From Gallibacterium genomosp. 3 (GTDB lineage: Bacteria; Pseudomonadota; Gammaproteobacteria; Enterobacterales; Pasteurellaceae), in assembly GCF_001678475.1 (NCBI RefSeq), contig NZ_JTJR01000001.1, positions 18,196 through 82,195 of the forward strand: a stretch of DNA of 64,000 nucleotides, in the 5' to 3' direction. Shown piece after piece: positions 38,800 through 48,800 of this stretch (its first letter is position 1; every line of letters starts with the position of its first letter). Below the pieces are notes generated by a model, which saw nothing but the letters and a program-made list of their open reading frames with translations, was not told where the DNA came from and searched no databases. The position numbers and the translations under genes are program-made.

Positions 38800-40782
38800 A
38801 TGTTAGGAAAATTGTCATTAGACGCTATACCGTTTCATGAACCTATTGTGATGGTAACGGTTAGCGGTATTATTTTGGGCGGTATTGCTGTCATTATCGC
38901 TTTAACTTATTTCAAATTGTGGGGGCCGTTATGGCGTGACTGGATTACCACAGTTGACCACAAACGTATCGGTATTATGTACATCTTTTTAGCCATTGTT
39001 ATGTTAATACGTGGCTTTGCGGATGCAATCATGATGCGTAGCCAACAATTTTTGGCATCAGGTGGACATGAAGGTTTTTTACCTCCAGAACACTATGATC
39101 AAATTTTTACGGCTCACGGCGTTATTATGATTTTCTTTGTTGCGATGCCGTTTGTGATTGGTTTAATGAATATTGTTATTCCACTCCAAATTGGGGCTCG
39201 TGACGTTGCTTATCCATTTTTAAATAACTTAGGTTTCTGGTTTACTGCAGTCAGTGTGGTATTGATTAACCTATCTTTAGGGGTTGGTGAATTTGCTAAA
39301 ACTGGTTGGTTGGCTTATCCGCCATTATCGGAGTTGCAATACAGTCCTGATGTTGGGGTCGATTATTGGATTTGGACGCTGCAGATATCGGGGATAGGGA
39401 CGACGCTGAGTGCGATTAACTTTATTGCGACCATTTTAAAAATGCGTGCCCCAGGAATGAGCTTAATGAAAATGCCAATTTTTACTTGGGCTTCTTTCTG
39501 TTCTAACATATTGATCTTAACTTCGTTCCCGATTTTAACTGCAAGTATTGCGTTACTTACATTAGATCGCTATTTAGGGATGCATTTCTTCACCAATGAT
39601 TTAGGTGGTAACATGATGATGTATATCAACCTAATCTGGGCATGGGGACACCCTGAAGTATATATCCTTGTATTACCTATGTTTGGGGTATATGCGGAAG
39701 TTACTGCAACTTTCTCCCGTAAGAAAATGTTTGGTTACACCTCTATGGTGTGGGCAACCGTATGTATTACTATTCTGTCTTTCATCGTTTGGTTGCACCA
39801 CTTCTTTACTATGGGATCGGGCGCAAACGTTAATGCCTTCTTTGGTATTGCCACTATGATTATTTCCATTCCAACTGGGGTGAAAATTTTCAACTGGTTA
39901 TTCACTATGTATCGAGGCCGTATCAAACTTAGCGTACCTATGTTATGGACGATCGGCTTTATCGTCACCTTTGCGATTGGTGGGATGACAGGTGTATTGT
40001 TAGCGGTACCAGCTGCTGACTTTGTATTACACGGCAGTGTATTCTTAATTGCACACTTCCATAACACAATTATCGGTGGGGTAGTATTTGGTCTATTTGC
40101 TGCGATGAACTATTGGTTCCCTAAAGCACTTGGATTTACCTTAGACGAAAAATGGGGTAGACGTGCATTCTGGTGCTGGCAAATTGGCTTTATTGTAGCA
40201 TTCTTACCATTATATGCATTAGGCTTTATGGGGATGACTCGTCGTTTGAGCCAACAAATTGATCCAGAGTACCATTTATTACTCGGTGTAGCAGCGCTTG
40301 GTGCAGTGATTATTGCTTGTGGTATTGCATGTCAATTTATCCAACTCGGTGTATCTATCCGCGATCGTAACAAAAACAGAGATACAACAGGTGATCCTTG
40401 GGGTGGACGTACACTTGAATGGGCAACTTCTTCACCACCACCTTTCTATAATTTTGCGGTTACCCCTCGTGTCGAAGATCGTGATGCTTTCTGGGATAAC
40501 AAAGAAAAAGGTGTGGCTTATGCTAAACCAGCAACTTATGAGCCTATCCATATGCCAAAAAATACCGCAGCGGGCGTTATCATAGCTGTATTTACTATGG
40601 TATTTGGTTTCGCAATGATCTGGCATATCTGGTGGTTAGCGGTTGTGAGTTTTGTAGGTATGATTGTCACATGGATTGCTAAGAGTTTCGATCAAGATGT
40701 GGATTACTATGTTCCAGTTGATCAAATTGAAACAATTGAAAACAAACATTTTAAAGAATTATCTCAAGCAGGGCTGCAATAA
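38800..40782 (+). CDS. cyoB: Cytochrome bo ubiquinol oxidase subunit I
   Basis: A 660-residue haem-copper oxidase subunit with about 15 membrane helices. The metal ligands are present: the low-spin haem His in [10 protein letters not shown], CuB His and cross-linked Tyr in [12 protein letters not shown], the His-His pair in WLHHFFTMG, and haem ligands in [10 protein letters not shown]. It couples oxidation of ubiquinol to oxygen reduction and proton pumping. Length equals E. coli CyoB (663). The cyoC start overlaps its stop by one base. Confidence 0.97.
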   Translation: MLGKLSLDAIPFHEPIVMVTVSGIILGGIAVIIALTYFKLWGPLWRDWITTVDHKRIGIMYIFLAIVMLIRGFADAIMMRSQQFLASGGHEGFLPPEHYDQIFTAHGVIMIFFVAMPFVIGLMNIVIPLQIGARDVAYPFLNNLGFWFTAVSVVLINLSLGVGEFAKTGWLAYPPLSELQYSPDVGVDYWIWTLQISGIGTTLSAINFIATILKMRAPGMSLMKMPIFTWASFCSNILILTSFPILTASIALLTLDRYLGMHFFTNDLGGNMMMYINLIWAWGHPEVYILVLPMFGVYAEVTATFSRKKMFGYTSMVWATVCITILSFIVWLHHFFTMGSGANVNAFFGIATMIISIPTGVKIFNWLFTMYRGRIKLSVPMLWTIGFIVTFAIGGMTGVLLAVPAADFVLHGSVFLIAHFHNTIIGGVVFGLFAAMNYWFPKALGFTLDEKWGRRAFWCWQIGFIVAFLPLYALGFMGMTRRLSQQIDPEYHLLLGVAALGAVIIACGIACQFIQLGVSIRDRNKNRDTTGDPWGGRTLEWATSSPPPFYNFAVTPRVEDRDAFWDNKEKGVAYAKPATYEPIHMPKNTAAGVIIAVFTMVFGFAMIWHIWWLAVVSFVGMIVTWIAKSFDQDVDYYVPVDQIETIENKHFKELSQAGLQ

Positions 40783-41390
40783 TGTCAACAAATACTGTAA
40801 TACATGAAAGTGTCCATCATGGGCACCACGATACTGGGCCGATTAAAGTTTTCGGGTTTTGGATTTACCTAATGAGTGACTTGATTCTATTTTCTTGTCT
40901 GTTTGCCACCTATATCGTATTGTTACCTGGTACGGCAGGTGCGCCAACTGGCAAAGAGATTTTCGAGTTACCATATGTATTAGTAGAAACCTTCTTATTG
41001 TTATTCAGCTCAATTACTTATGGTTTTGCTGTGTTAGCAATGAATCGTAATAATGCTAAACAAGTTTTATTATGGTTAGTAGTAACTTTCCTATTTGGTG
41101 CTGCTTTCGTTGGTATGGAAATAAATGAGTTCCACCACCTTATCGCACAAGGTATAGGACCTGATCGTAGTGGTTTCCTTTCAGGGTTCTTTACTTTAGT
41201 GGGTACACACGGTTTACACGTTACTGCTGGTTTGATTTGGATGGTAGTGATGATGGTACAAGTGGCTAAGCGTGGTCTGTCTTCAATTAACCGTACCCGT
41301 CTGATGTGTTTAAGTTTATTCTGGCACTTCCTTGACATTGTTTGGATTTGTGTCTTTTCCGTTGTTTACTTGATGGGGGTTTTACTATGA
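40782..41390 (+). CDS. cyoC: Cytochrome bo ubiquinol oxidase subunit III
   Basis: A 202-residue subunit with five membrane helices, matching the five-helix bacterial quinol oxidase subunit [23 protein letters not shown] (about 26-45) and the late [13 protein letters not shown] stretch are characteristic. It stabilises subunit I. The start ATG shares one base with the cyoB stop, and the cyoD start ATGA overlaps its own stop by four bases, so the three are translationally coupled. Confidence 0.95.
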   Translation: MSTNTVIHESVHHGHHDTGPIKVFGFWIYLMSDLILFSCLFATYIVLLPGTAGAPTGKEIFELPYVLVETFLLLFSSITYGFAVLAMNRNNAKQVLLWLVVTFLFGAAFVGMEINEFHHLIAQGIGPDRSGFLSGFFTLVGTHGLHVTAGLIWMVVMMVQVAKRGLSSINRTRLMCLSLFWHFLDIVWICVFSVVYLMGVLL

Positions 41391-41719
41391 GTCATGGTAA
41401 CCACGATTATGCAACTACTGAACATGGTAGTGTTAAAAGCTATCTGATCGGCTTTGTCTTATCTGTTATTTTGACACTAATTCCATTCCTTATGGTAATG
41501 AATGGTAGTGTATCGAAAACTGCATTATTAGCGATTATTGCTGTTACAGCTGTAATTCAATTAATTGTTCAGCTTGTATGTTTCTTGCATATGGGAACTT
41601 CTCACGATGAACGTTGGAATCTCATATCATTCATCTTCACTGCCATTGTGATTCTATTGTTGGTGGCACTATCCATCTGGATTATGTGGAGTTTGAATGC
41701 AAATATGATGGCAGGCTAA
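41387..41719 (+). CDS. cyoD: Cytochrome bo ubiquinol oxidase subunit IV
   Basis: A 110-residue subunit with three membrane helices, matching E. coli CyoD (109). The conserved [12 protein letters not shown] region (about 63-74) is clear. A longer in-frame ORF runs back into cyoC, but the ATG at 41387 in the ATGA overlap with the cyoC stop gives the family N-terminus MSHGNHDY. It assists CuB-site assembly in the oxidase. Confidence 0.94.
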   Translation: MSHGNHDYATTEHGSVKSYLIGFVLSVILTLIPFLMVMNGSVSKTALLAIIAVTAVIQLIVQLVCFLHMGTSHDERWNLISFIFTAIVILLLVALSIWIMWSLNANMMAG

Positions 41720-41731
41720 ATAGGATTTGCC

Positions 41732-42619
41732 ATGATTAAATCTTACCTACAAGTAACCAAACCAGGAATTATTGTCGGCAATCTTATTTCGGTTGTCGGC
41801 GGTTTTCTGCTGGCGGCTAAAGGGCATATGGATCATATGCTATTTATTTATACGGTTATTGGCGTGTCATTAGTGGTAGCATCAGGTTGTGCATTTAATA
41901 ATTTGATAGACCGTGATATTGACCGCAAAATGGAACGTACAAAAAATCGTGTATTAGTTAAAGGTTTAGTATCAGTAAATGCTACTTTTATGTTAGCCAT
42001 TGTGTTAGGGCTTTTAGGATTTGCTATTCTTTATTTTGGGGCTAATCCTTTAGCTATGTGGTTAGCGGTGATGGGGTTTATGGTATATGTATTTATCTAT
42101 AGCCTCTATATGAAGCGTCATTCTGTTTATGGTACTCTCATAGGTAGTTTGTCTGGCGCAGCTCCGCCGGTCATTGGTTATTGTGCTGTTAGTAATGAAT
42201 TTGATACGGGAGCATTGATTCTATTAGCAATTTTTAGTCTCTGGCAGATGCCTCACTCTTATGCTATTGCAATCTTTCGTTTTAAAGATTACCAAGCAGC
42301 GAATATCCCGGTGTTACCTGTAGTAAAAGGTATTGCTGTTGCTAAACATCATATTCTGCTTTACATTATTGCGTTTATGTTTGCCGCACTTATGCTATCC
42401 ATAGGTGGTTATGCTGGCTATAAATATCTTATAGTGGCTACTACGGTAAGTATATGGTGGTTATGTATGGCACTATCTGGGTATAAAGCAGAGAATAATG
42501 ATTATGTTTGGGCAAGAAAATTATTTGTATTTTCTATTATTACTATTTTCACCCTTAATATTATGATGTCTATTGACTTTATGGTTCCAGCACACGAAAT
42601 GGTTAGTCTGACTAATTAA
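41732..42619 (+). CDS. cyoE: Protohaem IX farnesyltransferase (haem O synthase)
   Basis: A 295-residue UbiA-family prenyltransferase that makes haem O for the bo oxidase. The first Asp-rich motif [18 protein letters not shown] is at about residues 56-73, and the [16 protein letters not shown] motif lies near 186-201. About nine membrane helices. It closes the five-gene cyo operon, with the product haem needed by CyoB, and is followed after 85 bases by yajR as in enterobacteria. Confidence 0.95.
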   Translation: MIKSYLQVTKPGIIVGNLISVVGGFLLAAKGHMDHMLFIYTVIGVSLVVASGCAFNNLIDRDIDRKMERTKNRVLVKGLVSVNATFMLAIVLGLLGFAILYFGANPLAMWLAVMGFMVYVFIYSLYMKRHSVYGTLIGSLSGAAPPVIGYCAVSNEFDTGALILLAIFSLWQMPHSYAIAIFRFKDYQAANIPVLPVVKGIAVAKHHILLYIIAFMFAALMLSIGGYAGYKYLIVATTVSIWWLCMALSGYKAENNDYVWARKLFVFSIITIFTLNIMMSIDFMVPAHEMVSLTN

Positions 42620-42704
42620 TTATTTGTCAATTTACTAAGAATAATCATCTAAAATCTGTCCTCTGGGCAGATTTTTTATATTTGTTTAATTTTATTGAGC
42701 GTCC

Positions 42705-44102
42705 ATGAAAAGAACAGTAATTAATAATGATAACCGCATGACAGCTGAAGAGCGTAAAGCTACGTGGGGACTTGGTACAATTTTTTCCTTACGTATGTTT
42801 GGTATGTTTATGGTACTGCCAGTGCTTACTACCTATGGTATGCATTTGCAAGGTGCGAATGAAACACTTATCGGTATTGCTATTGGGATCTATGGGTTTA
42901 TGCAAGCTATTTTTCAAATCCCATTTGGTTTGTGGTCAGATAAGATAGAACGCAAAACTTTGATTATTCTAGGGTTATTGATTTTTGTAGTTGGGAGTGT
43001 AGTAGCTGCTTTATCCACTTCAATTTGGGGTGTGATTATTGGACGTGTGCTGCAAGGGAGTGGTGCTATTTCTGCGGCAGTTATGGCACTATTATCCGAT
43101 TTAACGCGTGAACAAACACGTACTAAAGCGATGGCTTTTATTGGAGTATCTTTTGGGATTACTTTTGCTATTGCTATGGTAACAGCTCCTATTATTACTC
43201 ATCAGATTGGATTACAAGGCTTATTCTGGTTTATCGCTATATTGGCGGCTAGCGGAATTTTCTTAACTATAACGATTATTCCAAAAAGCCAATATCATAT
43301 ACGTAATAGTGAATCTGCTGTGGTTAAAGGCTGTTTAAAAGAAGTATTACGTCAACCACAGATAATTAAGCTCAATTTTGGCATTTTCTGTATGCACTGT
43401 TTATTGATGACGACTTTTATTGCGTTGCCTCTCTGTTTTGAACGTGCTGGTTTCCCTGCACATCGTCATTGGCAGATCTATCTTGTTACTATGTTGATTG
43501 CCTTTGTAAGTGTAGTGCCTGGCATTATTATTGCTGAAGTCAAACGAAAAATGCGGGTTGTTTTCTTATGTTGTATTGTGATTCTGATTGCAGCTGAAAC
43601 GACTTTGTGGCAAGCAGATAATCAGCTATGGATCCTTATTCTAGGAACATTACTATTCTTTATTGCCTTTAATCTTATGGAAGCATTGCTGCCATCCCTT
43701 ATTAGTAAAGAAGCACCAGCAGGGAGTAAGGGGACAGCAATGGGAGTCTATTCAACTTTCCAATTTTTTGGGGCGGCAGCTGGAGGCAGTTTAGGCGGCT
43801 GGATTGTAGGGAATGAGGGTACAACAGCATTATTCTTATTGGCGACTGTATTAGCTTGTTTATGGCTTTTACTTGCTTTTACTATGAAAGAACCACCGTA
43901 TTTGGCTAATCTTCGTATTCAACTTCCCGAATATAATTATAATCTCGCTTGGCAAGACTTTTTCTTGCAACAAGCTGGCGTTCATGAAGCGATCATTATT
44001 GCAGAAGAGCAATGTGCTTATATTAAAATTGATAGTACAGTAACTAATCGCCAAGTTTTAGAAGCTGCACTAGCACAGAGGAAAAATGAGCGTGCATTTT
44101 AA
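42705..44102 (+). CDS. yajR: MFS transporter YajR
   Basis: A 465-residue major facilitator protein with twelve membrane helices and a soluble C-terminal YAM-like domain (about 395-465, HEAIIIAEEQCAYIKID). Sequence matches E. coli YajR closely from AEERKATWGLGTIFSLRMFGMF to ALLPSLISKEAPAGSKGTAMG. The YAM fold is ferredoxin-like; the natural substrate is unknown. In E. coli yajR also follows cyoE directly, so the whole cyo-yajR block has conserved order and may have moved as a unit. Confidence 0.9.
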   Translation: MKRTVINNDNRMTAEERKATWGLGTIFSLRMFGMFMVLPVLTTYGMHLQGANETLIGIAIGIYGFMQAIFQIPFGLWSDKIERKTLIILGLLIFVVGSVVAALSTSIWGVIIGRVLQGSGAISAAVMALLSDLTREQTRTKAMAFIGVSFGITFAIAMVTAPIITHQIGLQGLFWFIAILAASGIFLTITIIPKSQYHIRNSESAVVKGCLKEVLRQPQIIKLNFGIFCMHCLLMTTFIALPLCFERAGFPAHRHWQIYLVTMLIAFVSVVPGIIIAEVKRKMRVVFLCCIVILIAAETTLWQADNQLWILILGTLLFFIAFNLMEALLPSLISKEAPAGSKGTAMGVYSTFQFFGAAAGGSLGGWIVGNEGTTALFLLATVLACLWLLLAFTMKEPPYLANLRIQLPEYNYNLAWQDFFLQQAGVHEAIIIAEEQCAYIKIDSTVTNRQVLEAALAQRKNERAF

Positions 44103-44329
44103 TTTGAGTATTTGTCGTATTTGAAATTATAGGTAAAAATTTAGTGATATCTTAGGTATATAAGATTAAGTAACTGTATCTCTTGTATGTCAGCAGTCTT
44201 TTGTTACTTACATAAAGTAATTAATACACTAAATATGTAAGAGGATTCAAACTATTAACTTATTTTAAAAGTATAATTAAGAAGAAAAAGGGTATTTAAT
44301 TAGGGATAAATGTATTCAATACAAAATTA
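44103..44329. other. AT-rich gap after yajR
   Basis: No credible ORF, RNA gene or repeat is visible here. The sequence is strongly AT-rich. I see no clear terminator for yajR; the hairpin at its right end belongs to the minus-strand gene that follows. Confidence 0.5.
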
Positions 44330-44373
44330 AAAGTACAGATTTTATACAATATACACATGATAAATATCTGTAC
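44330..44373 (-). terminator. Terminator of the small secreted protein gene
   Basis: GTACAGATTTTAT (44333-44345) and ATAAATATCTGTAC (44360-44373) pair with one bulge. Read on the minus strand, the stem is followed by a T-rich tail, 20 bases after the stop codon at 44394. Confidence 0.65.
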
Positions 44374-44393
44374 CTTATATTAACTGAGATTAA

Positions 44394-44684
44394 TTAGTCA
44401 TCTTTACCTTTCAAATTATTTAAAGCAACTAATCCTTTATCACAACTTTTAATTTGATGTTCAACACTCATCTGTAAAATCTTTTGTTTACTTTCTGAAA
44501 GTTTATTTTTTATGTTAGCAAGTTGAGGATGGGTACCTGGTTGTTTTTCTGCTTCTGCAATTAGGTCATCAGTTTGTTGGAAAAGTTGCTGGCATTGGGT
44601 TGGTAAATTATTTGGAGTTGCTGCTAAAACGCTAGATGAAAGCACTAAAGATAGTGTGGCAGCGAAAAAAGAAAGTTTAAGCAT
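44394..44684 (-). CDS. Small secreted protein of unknown function (DUF5339-like)
   Basis: A 96-residue protein with a clear signal peptide (MLKLSFFAATLSLVLSSSVLA, cleaved after residue 21 or so) and a mature part of about 75 residues rich in Gln, Lys and Leu, probably helical. Two cysteines, in PTQCQQLF and IKSCDKGL, could form a disulfide bridging the ends of a helical hairpin. It resembles what I recall as the Pasteurellaceae family DUF5339, unverified. AAAGATCCTAAAATAG-type upstream sequence is AT-rich; the gene stands alone between the cyo and cyd clusters. Confidence 0.7.
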   Translation of the reverse strand: MLKLSFFAATLSLVLSSSVLAATPNNLPTQCQQLFQQTDDLIAEAEKQPGTHPQLANIKNKLSESKQKILQMSVEHQIKSCDKGLVALNNLKGKDD

Positions 44685-44837
44685 AAAGATCCTAAAATAG
44701 ATGAATAAATGATTGTCGAAAAAATGTGCTAGAAAAATAGCAAAAAAATGTTTTTTTGTCTAGCTGATTGAATGATTTTTGTATGAAAAAATGACGCTAA
44801 TTAAAGAAATAATTTGAGTAATATTTTTTAATAAAAT

Positions 44838-44852
44838 GTTAATAAAATATAA
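44838..44852 (+). promoter_or_regulatory. ArcA-like site upstream of cydA
   Basis: GTTAATAAAATATAA matches the ArcA-P consensus GTTAATTAAATGTTA at 12 of 15 positions. It is three bases from the FNR palindrome. In E. coli cydAB is controlled by both ArcA and FNR, so the pairing is plausible; AT-richness weakens the match. Confidence 0.4.
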
Positions 44853-44855
44853 AAA

Positions 44856-44869
44856 TTGATTTATATCAA
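44856..44869 (+). promoter_or_regulatory. FNR binding site upstream of cydA
   Basis: TTGATTTATATCAA is a perfect match to the FNR consensus TTGAT-N4-ATCAA. It lies 305 bases upstream of the cydA start, within the only intergenic region that can hold the cyd promoter on the plus strand. Whether it activates or represses depends on the unmapped transcription start. Confidence 0.75.
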
Positions 44870-45160
44870 AAATAATATATATCTTTAAATTTATTTTTTT
44901 GATTTTAATAGCTATTTTGTGATCAATTTAAAACTTTTAAGGTTTCCTATACCCCATATTTAGGAGTAGAATAAAAGATGTATTAAACGGTTAGAGTTAT
45001 CCTTTATTTCTTGTAAAGAAATAAATCATATCTTTGCCTGAGTTTGATATGGAAAAAGCTCATTCATTAATTTTGGTAATTAATTGATAGCTATGTGGGG
45101 TGATTACAAAATTTGTAATCTAAATTTGGAAAGTTGTATTTAGGTACAAGAGGTTATGAG

Positions 45161-46711
45161 ATGCTAGACGTCGTTGAACTCTCGAGATTGCAGTTTGCAT
45201 TAACTGCACTATACCACTTTATATTCGTACCACTTACATTAGGTCTTTCATTTATTTTAGTAATAATGGAGACCATTTATGTAACGACTGGTAAAGAGGT
45301 ATATAAAGATATGACTAAGTTCTGGGGTAAGTTATTTGGTATTAACTTTGCCCTAGGGGTAACAACTGGGATTACAATGGAATTCCAATTTGGTACTAAC
45401 TGGTCTTATTATTCACACTATGTAGGTGATATCTTCGGTGCACCATTAGCTATCGAAGCATTACTTGCTTTCTTCTTAGAATCTACATTCGTTGGTTTAT
45501 TCTTCTTTGGTTGGGATAGATTAACTAAAGCAAAACACTTATTAGCAACTTATTGTGTGGCGTTTGGTTCTAATCTTTCCGCTATGTGGATCCTTGTTGC
45601 TAACGGCTGGATGCAAGCACCACACGGTGCAGAGTTCAATTTTGAAACTATGCGCATGGAAATGACCAGTTTCTTAGATCTCTGGTTAAATCCAATTGCT
45701 CAAACTAAATTTGTGCACACACTCTCTGCTGGTTATGTGGCAGGTGCAATGTTTGTATTAGCAGTAAGTTCATACTATATCCTTAAAGGACGTGATTTAG
45801 GATTTGCAAAACGTTCATTCTCTGTGGGTGCAACATTTGGCTTTATTGCTGTCTTCACCGTATTATTACTTGGTGATGAATCTGGTTACATCATTGGACA
45901 AGAACAACCAACAAAACTAGCTGCAATGGAAGGGGAATGGAATACTGAACCAGCTCCAGCAGCATGGAATGTTGCGGTGATTTCAAACTCAGCAGAAGGT
46001 CGTAATGAATTTGCATTACAAATTCCTTATGCAGCAGGTATTATTGCAACTCGTTCTTTAGATAAAGAAATTACTGGGTTGAATGAGTTACGAGTGCAAA
46101 ATGAAGAGCGTATTCGTAATGGTATGACTGCATATGGTTTATTGGAAAAACTTCGTTCAGGCCAAAAAGATGCAGACACTATTGCACAATTTAAAGCAGT
46201 AGAAAAAGATCTTGGCTATGGTTTATTACTTAAACGTTATACTGACAACGTAGTTGACGCAACTGATGCACAAGTAAAACAAGCAGCAGCAGATACTATT
46301 CCTGATGTAGGACCTACATTCTGGTCATTCCGTATTATGATGCTTGCGGGCGGTTTATTACTTCTTCTACTCATTTGGGCATTTGCTGCCAATGTTAGAA
46401 AATCAGTGGGATCAAATAAATTGTTGCTTAAAGCATTACTTTATGGGCTTCCACTTCCATGGGTTGGTATTGAAGCAGGTTGGTTCTTAGCTGAATACGG
46501 AAGACAACCATGGGCAATTTATGAAGTATTACCAGTAGGGATAGCAAACTCAGCATTAACCACAGGAGATCTTTGGTTCTCAATTGGTTTAATCTGTCTC
46601 CTTTACACAATCTTCTTGATTGCAGAAATGTATCTCATGTTTAAATACAGCAGACTTGGTCCAAGTGCATTAAAAACAGGTCGCTACTATTTTGAACAAT
46701 CAACTAAATAA
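45161..46711 (+). CDS. cydA: Cytochrome bd ubiquinol oxidase subunit I
   Basis: A 516-residue subunit of the high-affinity, non-pumping quinol oxidase. His19 (haem b595 ligand), the second histidine in [12 protein letters not shown], and the quinol loop with [17 protein letters not shown] (about 244-260) are present; the length indicates the long Q-loop form. The ORF extends upstream to 45134, but the ATG at 45161 gives the [16 protein letters not shown] start shared with E. coli and has GAGG upstream. First gene of cydABX-ybgE. Confidence 0.97.
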   Translation: MLDVVELSRLQFALTALYHFIFVPLTLGLSFILVIMETIYVTTGKEVYKDMTKFWGKLFGINFALGVTTGITMEFQFGTNWSYYSHYVGDIFGAPLAIEALLAFFLESTFVGLFFFGWDRLTKAKHLLATYCVAFGSNLSAMWILVANGWMQAPHGAEFNFETMRMEMTSFLDLWLNPIAQTKFVHTLSAGYVAGAMFVLAVSSYYILKGRDLGFAKRSFSVGATFGFIAVFTVLLLGDESGYIIGQEQPTKLAAMEGEWNTEPAPAAWNVAVISNSAEGRNEFALQIPYAAGIIATRSLDKEITGLNELRVQNEERIRNGMTAYGLLEKLRSGQKDADTIAQFKAVEKDLGYGLLLKRYTDNVVDATDAQVKQAAADTIPDVGPTFWSFRIMMLAGGLLLLLLIWAFAANVRKSVGSNKLLLKALLYGLPLPWVGIEAGWFLAEYGRQPWAIYEVLPVGIANSALTTGDLWFSIGLICLLYTIFLIAEMYLMFKYSRLGPSALKTGRYYFEQSTK

Positions 46712-46726
46712 GCAGGAGCCTAAATC

Positions 46727-47863
46727 ATGATTGATTATGAATTTCTACGATTTGTATGGTGGATCCTCTTAGGTGTGTTGCTTATTGGATTTGCAGTTAC
46801 TGATGGATTTGATATGGGCGTATTAACACTTCTTCCTTTTGCAGGTAAAAGAGAAGTTGAAAAACGCATTATGATTAACTCAATTGCTCCACACTGGGAT
46901 GGTAACCAAGTTTGGTTATTAACCGCTGGTGGTGCAATGTTTGCTGCATTCCCACTTATTTATGCGACATCATTCTCTGGCTTTTACATTGCGATGATTT
47001 TAGTTTTAGCAGCGTTATTCTTCCGTCCAGTCGGATTAGAATACCGTGCGAAAATTAATAATCCAACTTGGCGTGCAGCTTGGGATTGGGGATTATTTGT
47101 AGGTGGATTTGTTCCTTCACTTGTATTCGGAGTTGCTTTTGGTAACTTATTACAAGGTGTACCATTTGAATTTACTTCTATTGTCCAAGTGAAATATACA
47201 GGCACATTCTTTGAATTATTAAATCCATTCGCACTTCTTTGTGGTGTGATTAGCTTAGCAATGCTTACTACACAAGGTGCTGCGTGGTTACAAATGAAAA
47301 CTACCGCTGATTTACGTAATCGTGCGAGAGTAATTTCACAAGTGGGTGCAATTATAACTTTAGTTACATTCATCTTAGCTGGTGTATGGTTACTATTCAA
47401 AGATGGTTATGTTGTAACAAGTGCTATTGATCATAATGGCCCGACTTCACCACTTGGCAAAGAAGTAGCAGTACAAACTGGTGCTTGGTTCAATAACTAT
47501 AGAGAAATGCCAGTACTTTGGATTTTCCCAGTGCTTGCAGTAGTTTCTGCTTTATTAAATATTGTATTTTCTAAAGCGGATCGTTCTGGATTTGCCTTCT
47601 TCTTCTCTTCATTGACAATGGCAGGCATTATCTTAACTTGTGGTATTTCAATGTTCCCATTCTTAATGCCATCAATTACACATCCAGAAATGAGTCTTTT
47701 AGTTTGGGATTCAAGCTCAAGTAAATTAACCTTAACCTTAATGTTAGGTTTTGCACTTGTGTTTGTAGTCATCTTATTAAGCTACACTATTTGGTCATAT
47801 ATCAAGATGTTTGGACGTATTGATGAAAGCTTCATCGAAAATAACAAACACTCATTATACTAA
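46727..47863 (+). CDS. cydB: Cytochrome bd ubiquinol oxidase subunit II
   Basis: A 378-residue partner of CydA with eight to nine membrane helices. The N-terminal FVWWILLGVLLIGFAVTDGFDMG (about 9-31) carries the conserved acidic residues that form the proton path, and WDGNQVWLLTAGGAMFAAFP follows. Length equals E. coli CydB (379). AGCAGGAGCC is the ribosome-binding site. Ten bases separate its stop from cydX. Confidence 0.97.
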   Translation: MIDYEFLRFVWWILLGVLLIGFAVTDGFDMGVLTLLPFAGKREVEKRIMINSIAPHWDGNQVWLLTAGGAMFAAFPLIYATSFSGFYIAMILVLAALFFRPVGLEYRAKINNPTWRAAWDWGLFVGGFVPSLVFGVAFGNLLQGVPFEFTSIVQVKYTGTFFELLNPFALLCGVISLAMLTTQGAAWLQMKTTADLRNRARVISQVGAIITLVTFILAGVWLLFKDGYVVTSAIDHNGPTSPLGKEVAVQTGAWFNNYREMPVLWIFPVLAVVSALLNIVFSKADRSGFAFFFSSLTMAGIILTCGISMFPFLMPSITHPEMSLLVWDSSSSKLTLTLMLGFALVFVVILLSYTIWSYIKMFGRIDESFIENNKHSLY

Positions 47864-47873
47864 GGAGAGAAAT

Positions 47874-47972
47874 ATGTTTTATGTAACTTGGATTTTGGGC
47901 GTATTGTTTGCAATTTGTCTAACAGCAATTATTAATATCAGTATTGAAAAAACTGGAAAATTTGATGAGTAA
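47874..47972 (+). CDS. cydX: Cytochrome bd small subunit CydX
   Basis: A 32-residue single-helix protein starting MFYVTWILGVLFAICLTA and ending EKTGKFDE. The TWILG motif and the position directly after cydB identify it as CydX, which stabilises the bd oxidase haems. It is five residues shorter than the E. coli protein at its C-terminus. AAGGAGAGAA precedes the ATG. Confidence 0.93.
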   Translation: MFYVTWILGVLFAICLTAIINISIEKTGKFDE

Positions 47973-47981
47973 TCTGAGCAT

Positions 47982-48272
47982 ATGATTCAATCACTTTATC
48001 AATTAACTAATAAGGGCTCGCTAAGAGCCCTTTCTTTCATATTAGCAGTTGTACTGACGGCATCTATTTTTACTCATACGGAAAGATTTGCATTAAATTT
48101 GGGTGGAATTTCACCAATTTATACCTTAATTATCTTTTGGAGTGTGGTAACATTATGGATTCATGGTTTTGGTTTAGAGATCTATAGAGCGATTTGGAGA
48201 TTACTGTTCTTGCCTCTTATTGCATATGTAATTGCAATAATTGGGTTAGGAGTTATCTACTTTTTAGTTTAA
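47982..48272 (+). CDS. ybgE: Cyd operon protein YbgE
   Basis: A 96-residue membrane protein with three predicted helices, the usual size of YbgE, which follows cydX in enterobacteria. Sequence conservation is low, but NKGSLRALSFILAVVLT and the GFGLEIYRAIWR loop are typical of the family. Function is unknown; it is dispensable for bd oxidase in E. coli. A 96-base gap with no clear terminator separates it from ybgC. Confidence 0.87.
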   Translation: MIQSLYQLTNKGSLRALSFILAVVLTASIFTHTERFALNLGGISPIYTLIIFWSVVTLWIHGFGLEIYRAIWRLLFLPLIAYVIAIIGLGVIYFLV

Positions 48273-48368
48273 AAAATAAAAAATTTTTTGATGACCTATT
48301 GCAGTTAATTTTGACGTTCATTAGAATAGCGAAACTTTTTGATTATAGAGAAAACAGATAGCATAGCA

Positions 48369-48779
48369 ATGAAAAATATCTCTATTTTCCCCATTCGCAT
48401 CTATTATGAAGATACAGATGCCGGGGGTGTTGTTTATCATGCTCGCTATCTTCATTTTTTTGAACGAGCTAGAATAGAATTCTTGAGAGAAAAAGGTGCC
48501 TCTCAAAATGAACTTATTCAACAGCAAGATATTGCTTTTGTTGTTAAACAGATGGAAATTGATTTCCACTACCCAGCTCGCCTAGACGATTTGTTAAGCG
48601 TCGAAACGACTCTAGTTGAAGTTAAAAACGCCAGTTTAGTTTTTACACAAAAGTTGACAAAAGGTGATCGCCTTTATTGTTCAGCAAAAGTCAGCGTAGC
48701 TTGCGTAAAAATAACTCTCATGAAACCCACCGCTATTCCTCAAGAAATCAAAACATTATTTAAAAGTGAAAGACCGTAA
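48369..48779 (+). CDS. ybgC: Acyl-CoA thioesterase YbgC (Tol-Pal associated)
   Basis: A 136-residue hotdog-fold thioesterase. The catalytic region YYEDTDAGGVVYHARYLHFFERAR (Asp in EDTDAGG) is intact. Haemophilus YbgC acts on short-chain acyl-CoA. The ORF continues upstream to a TTG at 48339, but the ATG at 48369 gives the MKNISIFPIRIYYED start matching the family length of about 134. It opens the Tol-Pal operon, 21 bases before tolQ. Confidence 0.93.
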   Translation: MKNISIFPIRIYYEDTDAGGVVYHARYLHFFERARIEFLREKGASQNELIQQQDIAFVVKQMEIDFHYPARLDDLLSVETTLVEVKNASLVFTQKLTKGDRLYCSAKVSVACVKITLMKPTAIPQEIKTLFKSERP

Positions 48780-48800
48780 TAGACAATTATGGAGTATTAA

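Larger units (their letters stand above)
44685..45160 (+). promoter_or_regulatory. cydA regulatory region
   Basis: These 476 very AT-rich bases hold no credible gene. They contain a perfect FNR site (44856-44869), an ArcA-like site (44838-44852) and a partial second FNR half site (ATCAA at 44922-44926). The left part carries the promoter of the minus-strand small secreted protein. AAGAGGTTATGAG at 45147-45160 gives the cydA ribosome-binding site. Confidence 0.7.

Noticed and set aside
42705..44102. Considered naming the MFS gene after cyoE a drug exporter
   Set aside because: It aligns with YajR including the C-terminal soluble domain; no substrate evidence supports a drug efflux label.
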